This document shows, in pieces, positions 15,904 to 21,740 of a DNA stretch of 21,740 nt (the stretch's first letter is position 1; the number at the start of each line of letters is the position of its first letter). The notes under the pieces are model-generated. The model was not told the DNA's origin. It saw only the letters and a program-made list of their open reading frames with translations, and made no database searches. The position numbers and the translations under genes were made by a program. The stretch is from CAUZJO01 sp963580245 (lineage in GTDB: Bacteria > Sumerlaeota > Sumerlaeia > MVZB01), in contig CAUZJO010000078.1 in assembly GCA_963580245.1 (NCBI GenBank), positions 1 through 21,740 on the forward strand, read 5' to 3'.

Positions 15904-16623
15904 CTACGCGCCGTACTTAGCGCGGTAGGCCTCGATTCGCTCCAGGAGTGGATCGTTCAGGATCAACTGGCCGTCGATGGGTCGCTCGCGCAGGCATTGG
16001 ACGATTTCGTCCAACGTGACGATCGGAAACGCGTCGATGTTCAAATCCGCGCCCAGCTCGGCCAGGGCACTTTGCTCTGCGCGGCCGCGTTCCTGGCGAT
16101 CGACCGACACGATCAGCCCCGCCAATCGGACGTCGGCGATGCCGGTGAGCAATTCAGCGGACTCACGCACCGAGGCGCCGGACGTGGCCACATCCTCGAC
16201 GATCACGACCCGCTCGCCGTCTCGTGGCTGGTGGCCGACGATCAGGCCGCCCTCGCCGTGGTTTTTGGCCTCCTTGCGGTTGAAGGCGAAGGGGACCTCG
16301 CGTCCGATGGGCCAGCTGAGCGCGATCGCGGTGGCGGTGACCAGCGGGATGCCCTTGTAGGCCGGACCGTAGAGGAAATCAAAGCCGTCTCCCAGCCGTT
16401 CGTGGAGGGCCTGGGCATAGAACTGACCGAGCCGAGCGAGCCTGGCTCCGGTGTCGAACCGGCCGGTATTGATAAAGAAAGGGGTCTTGCGACCGCTCTT
16501 GGTGACGAATTCCCCAAAGTTGAGGACGCCTGAGCGCACCATGAACTCGACAAAGGCCGCCTTATATCCCTTCACGGGGCCGCTTTCTCCCACCTTTGCC
16601 GATGGGGTTGAAACAGGAAACAT
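15904..16623 (-). CDS. pyrE: Orotate phosphoribosyltransferase
   Basis: 239 residues, near the usual 210-230 with a short N-terminal extension. PyrE converts orotate and PRPP to orotidine 5'-phosphate, the fifth step of UMP synthesis, in the cytoplasm. The sequence has FVEFMVRSGVLNFGEF, the orotate/PRPP loop GPAYKGIPL (K90), the flexible catalytic loop FNRKEAKNHGEGG (residues 115-126), and the PRPP-binding motif VVIVEDVATSGAS (139-151). The start at 16623 follows GGAGGAGGGG with short spacing. It lies alone on the minus strand between two + genes and ends 33 bp from the parvulin gene, so it is a single transcription unit. No other pyr gene is in the window. Confidence 0.95.
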   Translation of the reverse strand: MFPVSTPSAKVGESGPVKGYKAAFVEFMVRSGVLNFGEFVTKSGRKTPFFINTGRFDTGARLARLGQFYAQALHERLGDGFDFLYGPAYKGIPLVTATAIALSWPIGREVPFAFNRKEAKNHGEGGLIVGHQPRDGERVVIVEDVATSGASVRESAELLTGIADVRLAGLIVSVDRQERGRAEQSALAELGADLNIDAFPIVTLDEIVQCLRERPIDGQLILNDPLLERIEAYRAKYGA

Positions 16624-16829
16624 ATCCCCTCCTCCGCCAGTTGAGTCCGAAATGACGCGTAAGTCAAGCGTTTTCCGTGTGTTACGCTGGTTGAAGCCCT
16701 TCCCAGGGCCTGCGTCCTGAGTATATACATGGGACGGTTATCTGTCACGCTAGGCCGGTTAGAAAATCGTCAAATGGACCGACGCCCCCCGCCGGGCGCA
16801 AGAAATGGTGGCAAAACGCCCTCTAATTC

Positions 16830-16842
16830 CTCTACTGTAGAG
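16830..16842. promoter_or_regulatory. 13-bp dyad CTCTAC-T-GTAGAG in the pyrE/FHA divergent region
   Basis: This perfect 6-bp inverted repeat with one central base lies 76 bp before the FHA-GAF gene and about 200 bp before pyrE. It is the clearest symmetric site in the 295-bp divergent spacer (16624-16918). It may be an operator; no regulator is known. I see no convincing -35/-10 pair elsewhere in the spacer. Confidence 0.3.
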
Positions 16843-16918
16843 TGTACTTATCCGTCAGCGTCGGCGGTGAGATAGCCTCGCTGGGCAGTTGTAGGTTTCC
16901 AGACCGGAGGGTGTCGGC

Positions 16919-17902
16919 ATGAGTCCAAAGCTTTTAGTTATCAATCCCGAACATTGCATGGAAGTTCAGTTCGAGCAGCAAATCACGATGGGGCGGGATG
17001 TGTTCAACTCGCTGAGCCTGCAGGACCCCGAGGTCTCCCGCTCCCACGCGATCATCTTCGAGCAGGAGAGCGAGATGATCATCAAGGACCTCAAGAGCCG
17101 CAACGGCATTTACGTGCGGGGGGACAAGTTCGTGGAAAGCACGCTCCAGCCCGGCGATGAGATCATCGTGGGCGCGACGGTCATGATCTACGAGCCGCCG
17201 GACACGCTGGACCTGAACGGCGTCCTCTCCAAACGCGGCAAGTATCTGGTCGGAAAGCGCGTGGGCGTCTCGGGCGACGACGCCGCGCGGCCAGTGACGA
17301 TCTACACCATGAAGGAACTGGACCAGGCCGTCGAGACGTTGCTCAAACAGACGCAAAAGAACTCGTTCTTCAACATCGACATTGCGCTGTTCCTGCTGCG
17401 GGCGATCAAGGACATGAACGACTCGCCGGACGCCACTCAGCTTCTGGAGCGGGGGTTGCGGCACGCGACCGAATACCTGGGCGGCCATCGCGGCGTCATC
17501 ATGGAGACCGATGAGGAGAAGAAGCACCTCAAGGTGCGGGCGATCCTGTCGACCGACAACTCGGAGACGGTGCGGATCGGCCAGCCGATCCTGCGCGTGC
17601 TGCTCGAGGCGGAAAAGGCGATCTACTGCCCCGACGTGGCGCAGGACCGGCGTTTCGAGTGTGACTCGGCGGAGGCCAGCCGGGTCCTCCATTCATTTGT
17701 CGCCTGCCCGATCCGCAGCGGCGACGAACTGTTCGGTTTCATCTACCTGGATTCGGAGGACAAGGGGCTGAGCTATGACTTCTCGGCCCTGCGTTCGTTG
17801 TATATGATCGCCTCGCACATGGGGGCCCTGCTGCGTAGCCGCGATTTGCACTTCAAGAAATACACCCCGTCCGAATCGGCGGAGGTCGCCTCGGTTTCAT
17901 GA
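16919..17902 (+). CDS. FHA domain-GAF domain signalling protein
   Basis: 327 residues. Residues ~4-95 are an FHA domain, a phosphothreonine-binding beta-sandwich, with all marker residues: Gly-Arg (25-26), SRSHA (40-44) and SRNGIYV (60-66). Residues ~110-160 are a linker. Residues ~165-315 form a GAF-like sensor domain (HATEYLGGHRGVIM, ACPIRSG, FGFIYLDSED). No membrane segment, kinase, cyclase or DNA-binding domain is present, so it would act as a cytoplasmic adaptor that reads a Ser/Thr-kinase target and a small ligand. The start is supported by GGAGG 8 nt upstream. Its stop overlaps the start of the CPBP protease gene by ATGA (17899-17902), so the two are translationally coupled. Cognate kinase is not in the window. 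Confidence 0.88.
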   Translation: MSPKLLVINPEHCMEVQFEQQITMGRDVFNSLSLQDPEVSRSHAIIFEQESEMIIKDLKSRNGIYVRGDKFVESTLQPGDEIIVGATVMIYEPPDTLDLNGVLSKRGKYLVGKRVGVSGDDAARPVTIYTMKELDQAVETLLKQTQKNSFFNIDIALFLLRAIKDMNDSPDATQLLERGLRHATEYLGGHRGVIMETDEEKKHLKVRAILSTDNSETVRIGQPILRVLLEAEKAIYCPDVAQDRRFECDSAEASRVLHSFVACPIRSGDELFGFIYLDSEDKGLSYDFSALRSLYMIASHMGALLRSRDLHFKKYTPSESAEVASVS

Positions 17903-18675
17903 CCTCGACGGTCATTGAGACCGCTCAATCCTTGACAGCCATCATCATCATGTTCGGCCTGTTTTGTGCCTTGATGGAATGGCTGTGGGCCTCTCCCGAA
18001 CAGGTTGAACGGGGGCGGCTCGAGGCCCGGGTGTGGTGCATCGCGGGCCTGGGCCTTGCGGTCGGGCTGGTCCTCGCGCGGGGCGAGTTGACAGGGCACG
18101 GCGCAATCTGGCTGATTCAGGGGTTGCTCGTCGCGGTGCTGGTGCGCGTGGGGGGGATGTGGGCTATGCGTTGCGGCGTCAATCCGTTCGGGCTGCTGCG
18201 CCGGCGTTGGCGGCGGTGGCCCTGGCGCTGGCTGCTGACGGCGCTGGGCGCGATTTGGGTCTGGACGGCGCTCCTGATGAACTGGTTCAAGCCCCGGGCG
18301 TCCGAGGCGATGGTTGAGGGGCTTGGGCTGGATCAGATGCACCCTTACCTCGTGTGGCCGTTTCTGGTTGGGATCATTTCGCTGGCACCGATCCTCGAGG
18401 AGTGCTTTTTTCGGCATTACCTGCTTTATCGGCTCGCCTGGCAACTGCGGCGGGGACCGGCGCCGATGGCGATTTCGATCGCCCTGACGAGCCTGCTGTG
18501 GGCGGTCGCCCACGTGGGATTCATGCAGCCCGTCTGGCTCAAGCTAGTCCAGACCGGGGCGATCGGCATCGTGCTCGGCATGACCGCGCGCCGTCACGGA
18601 CTCGAGGCCGCCATCGCGCTGCACTGGGCGTTCAATCTGTTTATGATTCCGTTGGGGATGTGGGTCAGCGGTTAG
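17899..18675 (+). CDS. CPBP-family (Abi/Rce1-like) intramembrane metalloprotease
   Basis: 258 residues with about seven to eight membrane segments. The three CPBP motifs are present in order: EECFFRHYLLYR (E167, E168, R172), AVAHVGF (H205) and HWAFN (H242, N246). Rce1-type enzymes use these Glu and His residues in the membrane to cut peptides or prenylated proteins; in bacteria they also serve in bacteriocin self-immunity or signalling. A basic Arg/Trp-rich loop lies at ~100-110. It overlaps the FHA-GAF gene by 4 bp and has no ribosome binding site of its own outside that gene, so translation is likely coupled. Substrate unknown. It ends 60 bp before the converging malate synthase gene. Confidence 0.87.
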   Translation: MTSTVIETAQSLTAIIIMFGLFCALMEWLWASPEQVERGRLEARVWCIAGLGLAVGLVLARGELTGHGAIWLIQGLLVAVLVRVGGMWAMRCGVNPFGLLRRRWRRWPWRWLLTALGAIWVWTALLMNWFKPRASEAMVEGLGLDQMHPYLVWPFLVGIISLAPILEECFFRHYLLYRLAWQLRRGPAPMAISIALTSLLWAVAHVGFMQPVWLKLVQTGAIGIVLGMTARRHGLEAAIALHWAFNLFMIPLGMWVSG

Positions 18676-18735
18676 AGCGCGAGACGTCTTGCAGCGTCCC
18701 AATCGGGTATCCTGAGTCTTCGTGGGAGGGGTTCG

Positions 18736-20664
18736 CTACGCGAAATCGAGATTCTCGGTGATTCTCGTGCCGTCTTTCTTGAATGATTCCATGTAGCGTT
18801 GAATCCTCTCCCTGGCCATCGGCAGATCATGATTATTCAAGTTGATATTCAGCAGGTCGATGTACCAGGGGGCTTTGACGCCGTCCAGGACGTATGCTTC
18901 AACGATCTCGCGGGCGATCGGCAGAGTCGTTGTTTTTGAATTGTCGTGGACGTCCTTGTTGCTCGCGTGGAGCAGTTTTTCGGCTTCTTCCGCCAATAAC
19001 CTCTCGAACAGCTCGACCGAAAAGTCCTCGCCCGCTTTCTTGCCCGTATCGGGGTCGTTTTCGGTCAGTTTCGCGCCCTTGTGGATCCATTCCCACAGGA
19101 TGCTGAGTCGAATCTCGCCCGTCGCCATGTCTTCCATCAGATACAGAACGCCGTCGTCGCCGAAGAAGTCGGCCGGCTTGAGTGCCGCGGCCTGAGATCC
19201 CTGTCCGAACGCGTTGCCGTATTGCAGGCCGACGCTCAGTAGGTTGCGCGCCCCTCGGACCGTCCGCGGGGCCGGATCGAGCAGGGTCAGGCCGTCGGCG
19301 TGGGCTTGCGAGTAGGTCAGCGCGGGGAATGACCGGCCGAGTTGGTTGGCGTCGCCCACCGTTTCCCACACGGGCCGGACGATGTGGACCATCTTCCAAT
19401 GGGCGACCCACTTGCCGCTTGCCCCTTCGCGCTGCTCGCGCTCCGCTCCCGCGAACGCCTTCTTCATGCTTTCGGCGACGCCATCTTTCGTGCCGACGGG
19501 GATATTGGGCTCCATCCCGCCTTGCCACAGCGCGCAGTTGCCGTTCAAATCCGGCGTATTGACCGCCCGCCGGACCCGGTCCTCGTAATTGCGCATATAG
19601 GCGTAGGTCATCGTGATCGATTCGATGTTCGGGTTGATGAAGTCGGGGTCCCACGCCATCGCATCGGCAACGCTGTTGATGTAATCCCAGCGGCCCGTGT
19701 TATACCCGGCGAAATGCAGGCCCAGGGCGGCGCGGATTTCCATCAATTGAAACGTCGCTTCGAGCTGTTCGACGAGGACGTAAACCTTGATCGCGCCGAC
19801 GGGGAGGCCGAGGTGTTCTTCGAGCGCCGACAGCATCTCGTTCCACAGCGCCGCCTCCTCGGCGGTCTGAATCTTGGGCAGATACAGGACGATCGATGAA
19901 CCCGCCGCCTGCAATTGCCGGTAGTTGTTGACGACATACAGCGTCACGTCGACGATCGATGCCGAAAACCCGCGACCCTTGGCGTCGCGAATGTGCCGGT
20001 CGTCTAGATGCAATCCGCGCGCACGGAAGATTTTGGTCGTGAAGCCCAGTTGTTCGCGCCAATCGCGAACGATCTCCCGCCCAAGGAACCCCGCAGACCA
20101 TTGGTTTATCTCCTTGGCGACCTGTTCGGCCGCTTCCATGAAGACGGGGTCCTTGTTGATGGCCAGTTTGAGGTTACGTTGATTATCGAGCGACATGGTC
20201 GTGATCTGCCCCAAGGCGTCCTCGCCGTCAAACATCCAACCGTCGGCGCCCGAAAGCAGCGCGTAGGCGACGTTGCGGATGCTCTTCTCGATCGGAGCAT
20301 CCGGTTTCGCCCCGGGGCCGGTTCCCTGAATCCATTGTCGCTGGAGATCGACGGGGATTTCGGAACCAACAAACTTCCCATCCCTCCCCTCTTGCGCCTT
20401 GATGCTGGTTCGCGCGATAAGATCGTCTGGATTGAGGAACGCGATCCTTTGTTTGTTCCGGGTCCGTTGCGCTCTTCTTTCGATTCGTTTTGACATGACC
20501 ATCTTTTGATCGTCATTGAACCAAGCCAAGAATGCCAACGCGGTCATTACTTCTGGTGTATAGACGTCAGAATAGGAACTTTGAAGACCGGCACGAATCT
20601 CCAGCTTTGCAAATTCAGTGGAGGACCTCATGGATTGGTCATCAATCTTATGGTTGGTGTCCAT
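18736..20664 (-). CDS. Malate synthase (A-type, extended)
   Basis: Condenses glyoxylate with acetyl-CoA to malate in the glyoxylate shunt. 642 residues, about 100 more than the ~530 of classical malate synthase A. Markers: VYTPEVMTALAFLAWFN with basic RIERRAQR (residues 34-67), Mg/substrate segment DGWMFDGEDALGQ (141-153), RARGLHLDDRH (214-224), VLVEQLEATFQLMEIR (296-311), and the signature end GYNTGRWDYINS (320-331). The extra length lies mostly after residue ~380. Catalytic Arg (~216) and Glu (~299) positions are inferred by motif. Ribosome binding site AAGGAG lies 11 nt from the ATG and is flanked by a 15-bp palindrome. Isocitrate lyase is not in the window. The gene is monocistronic here, converging with the CPBP gene. 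Confidence 0.92.
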   Translation of the reverse strand: MDTNHKIDDQSMRSSTEFAKLEIRAGLQSSYSDVYTPEVMTALAFLAWFNDDQKMVMSKRIERRAQRTRNKQRIAFLNPDDLIARTSIKAQEGRDGKFVGSEIPVDLQRQWIQGTGPGAKPDAPIEKSIRNVAYALLSGADGWMFDGEDALGQITTMSLDNQRNLKLAINKDPVFMEAAEQVAKEINQWSAGFLGREIVRDWREQLGFTTKIFRARGLHLDDRHIRDAKGRGFSASIVDVTLYVVNNYRQLQAAGSSIVLYLPKIQTAEEAALWNEMLSALEEHLGLPVGAIKVYVLVEQLEATFQLMEIRAALGLHFAGYNTGRWDYINSVADAMAWDPDFINPNIESITMTYAYMRNYEDRVRRAVNTPDLNGNCALWQGGMEPNIPVGTKDGVAESMKKAFAGAEREQREGASGKWVAHWKMVHIVRPVWETVGDANQLGRSFPALTYSQAHADGLTLLDPAPRTVRGARNLLSVGLQYGNAFGQGSQAAALKPADFFGDDGVLYLMEDMATGEIRLSILWEWIHKGAKLTENDPDTGKKAGEDFSVELFERLLAEEAEKLLHASNKDVHDNSKTTTLPIAREIVEAYVLDGVKAPWYIDLLNINLNNHDLPMARERIQRYMESFKKDGTRITENLDFA

Positions 20665-20675
20665 ACTCTAGATAT

Positions 20676-20695
20676 CTCCTTATGATTTAATCATA
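20676..20695 (-). promoter_or_regulatory. Malate synthase leader: Shine-Dalgarno next to 15-bp palindrome
   Basis: On the minus strand AAGGAG (20681-20676) lies 11 nt before the ATG. It abuts, sharing one base with, the palindrome TATGATT-T-AATCATA (20681-20695). A bound regulator or small hairpin here could block initiation. The flanking 200 bp (20696-20880) is AT-rich and should hold the promoter; I see no single clear -35/-10 pair and no gene there. Confidence 0.4.
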
Positions 20696-20880
20696 TATGA
20701 GTATCGCCTGACAGTGTTCTTATGTCGACACTTTAACTACGGTCCGTCAAGCGAGGGTACGGTTTGCCTCTCCCTTTCCCCAAGATCTCCAAGAAGCCAT
20801 TTATCTCGCCTCTTTTTCCACATCCTTGTATTCTTCTGAATAGGTGACAAGAACGCGGAACATATAAACTGCCAACTGTT

Positions 20881-21340
20881 TTAAGGATAGATTATATTTA
20901 TCTGGAGTCTAATAAATAAGATTCTCAGTTTTTTGTATGTTTCGTGGATTACAATACTGAGTCCATGTTTGTCGTGTGCAAATATCAGAAAACCTAGCCC
21001 TCTTCGAAGATGTTTTACAATCCCCCTAAAGTCCTGTTCTGCAAGAGATCCATCTTTGACGACAAGGCAAAGTACGCCAGGTTTGTCTTTACCAGATTTG
21101 TCTTTATGTCGATTGATCCAATAATAATCATCGAGGTGAGGCTCAACAAAGACACGACACACCCTTTTGACATCAGGGCATGGATTTTTATTCCCGGCCG
21201 CTATCGCATCTCCACGCGCTTTGTTATTCCTTTGGTCGGCAAAGTCGAAAAAGTGGTCGTAATACTTTCAAGCGCTACTTTGCCAAGATCTTTATGACCA
21301 CAGAGAGCGGCGACATAGTTGCAGCTAGTACCTGGCACTA
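20881..21340 (-). pseudogene. Unrecognised gene, frameshifted and abutting an insertion sequence
   Basis: Two overlapping minus-strand frames join into one plausible protein of about 150 residues. The first starts at the IS boundary (possible GTG at 21335) and reads VPGTSCNYVAALCGHKDLGK, then VALE. The second reads KYYDHFFDFADQRNNKARGD and continues through VFVEPHLDDYYWINRHKDKS to the stop at 20881. Adding one A to the AAA run at 21266-21268 fuses them as ...VALEKYYDHFF.... Unshifted, the first frame stops after about 20 more residues, and the second has an in-frame TGA just upstream. The protein is charged, soluble and without a signal peptide. I recognise no family. Base composition is clearly more AT-rich than the chromosomal genes, which suggests transferred DNA. 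A GTG at 21162 would give a 93-residue protein if only the downstream part is used. Confidence 0.45.
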
Positions 21341-21361
21341 GAGCCTGTTAACTCTAAACAA

Positions 21362-21390
21362 TTGACTTTTGGGGCGGATGGCGTCATGAT
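21362..21390 (+). promoter_or_regulatory. Probable transposase promoter
   Basis: TTGACT (21362-21367), a 17-bp spacer, then CATGAT (21385-21390). The -35 matches at five of six positions; the -10 is weaker. It lies just inside the IS end and 6 bp before the first transposase ATG, so the transcript would be nearly leaderless. This fits the absence of a ribosome binding site. Confidence 0.4.
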
Positions 21391-21396
21391 CCTTTA

Positions 21397-21740
21397 ATGA
21401 TGCAGATCACTCCCGAACAATACGAAAAGATTGCCCCGTGTTTGCCGAAACAGCGGGGAAATGTCAGCCTGTCCAACCTCCAAGTGCTCAACGCGATCCT
21501 CTACGTGGCGGAACACGGCTGCAAATGGCGCGGCCTGCCGAGCCATTACGGCAACTGGCACACGATTTACACTCGCATGAATCGTTGGGCCAAGCGCGGC
21601 GTTTTGGCTCGTGTTTTCGAGCAAATCCAACGCCTGCGGATCGCTCGGATCAAACTGGAGGCCGTCTCGCTCGACAACACGTGCGTCAAAGTTCATCCCG
21701 ACGGGACCGGCGCATTAAAAAAAACGGTCCCCAGGCCATC
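21397..21740 (+). CDS. IS5-family transposase, first frame (partial, continues past the window)
   Basis: The frame opens with ATGATG at 21397 and stays open to the edge (114 codons). The N-terminal DNA-binding region reads ITPEQYEKIAPCLPKQRGN, then LQVLNAILYVAEHGCKWRGL, HYGNWHTIYTRMNRWAKRG, the standard start of the IS5-group (IS427-like) transposases. The first catalytic Asp of the DDE triad is in SLDNTCVKVHPDGTGA. After GALKK the zero frame becomes TVPRP, while the -1 frame gives NGPQAI, the family continuation; the switch lies in an A8 run (21717-21724). So this is probably orfA of a two-frame transposase made by -1 frameshifting. Functional state unknown because the rest is missing. Confidence 0.88.
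   Translation, partial: MMQITPEQYEKIAPCLPKQRGNVSLSNLQVLNAILYVAEHGCKWRGLPSHYGNWHTIYTRMNRWAKRGVLARVFEQIQRLRIARIKLEAVSLDNTCVKVHPDGTGALKKTVPRP
21717..21724 (+). other. A8 slippery run, probable programmed -1 frameshift site
   Basis: Zero-frame codons are TTA AAA AAA ACG. Slipping back one base gives AAA AAA AAC GGT CCC CAG, coding KKNGPQ, the conserved IS5-family continuation. Several IS5-group elements make their full transposase by -1 frameshifting at such A-runs. A one-base undercount of the run would look the same. Confidence 0.55.

Larger units (their letters stand above)
21341..21740 (+). mobile_element. IS5-family insertion sequence, left part (runs off the window)
   Basis: The coding content is an IS5-family transposase. 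The left end is placed near 21341, where the sequence changes to GAGCCTGTTAACTCTAAAC, an end of the type seen in this family, just before the transposase promoter. The flank reads CACTAG. The right end, the second inverted repeat and the target duplication lie outside the window, so the exact boundary is uncertain by several bases. Confidence 0.65.

Noticed and set aside
21010..21297. 95-residue ORF on the + strand
   Set aside because: Antisense to the more protein-like minus-strand frames; Ile/Val/Phe-rich with no start signal.
21394..21696. 100-residue ORF on the - strand at the right edge
   Set aside because: Shadow of the IS5-family transposase frame.
1..21740. CRISPR array, tRNA or rRNA genes
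   Set aside because: No regularly spaced direct repeats, no tRNA cloverleaf with GTTCRA arm, and no rRNA core sequence noticed on either strand by eye; a program scan would be decisive.

Overview
This is a GC-rich bacterial chromosomal window. No gene gives a taxon outright. Secreted and exported proteins, a periplasmic parvulin, a WlbB/WlbC-type nucleotide-sugar enzyme and very large membrane glycosyltransferases point to a Gram-negative envelope. The mix of FHA-GAF signalling protein, GH31, creatininase-family enzyme and oversized GT-C proteins would suit an uncultured Planctomycetota-, Sumerlaeota- or Hydrogenedentota-like lineage; this is inference only. No rRNA, tRNA or CRISPR array was seen.

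Layout. (1) 1-600: a left-edge ORF of unknown function and a decayed N-terminal piece of a D-2-hydroxyacid dehydrogenase. (2) 622-4996 (+): a surface-polysaccharide pair, a single-chain WlbB-WlbC (acetyltransferase plus PLP aminotransferase) fusion followed by a GT-C membrane glycosyltransferase with a large C-terminal soluble part. (3) 5067-8071 (-): a catabolic pair, a secreted GH31 glycosidase whose frame is broken twice by single-base shifts, and a creatininase-family amidohydrolase 15 bp downstream. (4) 8072-8445: no gene, but a compact 128-bp element with imperfect terminal inverted repeats, flanking CTTATG direct repeats and an internal perfect hairpin. It carries the ribosome binding site of the next gene. 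(5) 8446-9459 (+): a Ca2+/Na+ (CaCA) antiporter. (6) 9488-10274: a small graveyard with the C-terminal tip of a tyrosine recombinase (+) meeting a truncated lysozyme-like fragment (-), the latter ATGA-coupled to a small ORF. (7) 10371-14351: an Ldh2/AllD-type NAD(P) dehydrogenase (+) and a 988-residue GT-C-like membrane protein (-), converging with a 12-bp overlap. (8) 14464-18675: a SurA/PpiC-like parvulin (+), orotate phosphoribosyltransferase PyrE (-), and an ATGA-coupled FHA-GAF protein and CPBP membrane protease (+). (9) 18736-20664 (-): malate synthase behind a palindromic leader site. (10) 20665-21740: AT-richer, mobile DNA with an unrecognised gene damaged by a frameshift and abutting the left end of an IS5-family insertion sequence. 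The IS transposase carries an A8 run at a probable programmed -1 frameshift site at the window edge.

Working together: the intact genes suggest cell-surface glycan assembly (WlbBC fusion, two GT-C proteins), glycoside and amide or lactone breakdown (GH31, creatininase family, Ldh2), glyoxylate-shunt carbon flow (malate synthase), and envelope quality control and signalling (parvulin, FHA-GAF, CPBP). No complete new defence or mobile system was found. The strongest leads are the 8315-8442 element, the hidden frameshifted gene beside the IS, and the WlbB-WlbC fusion.
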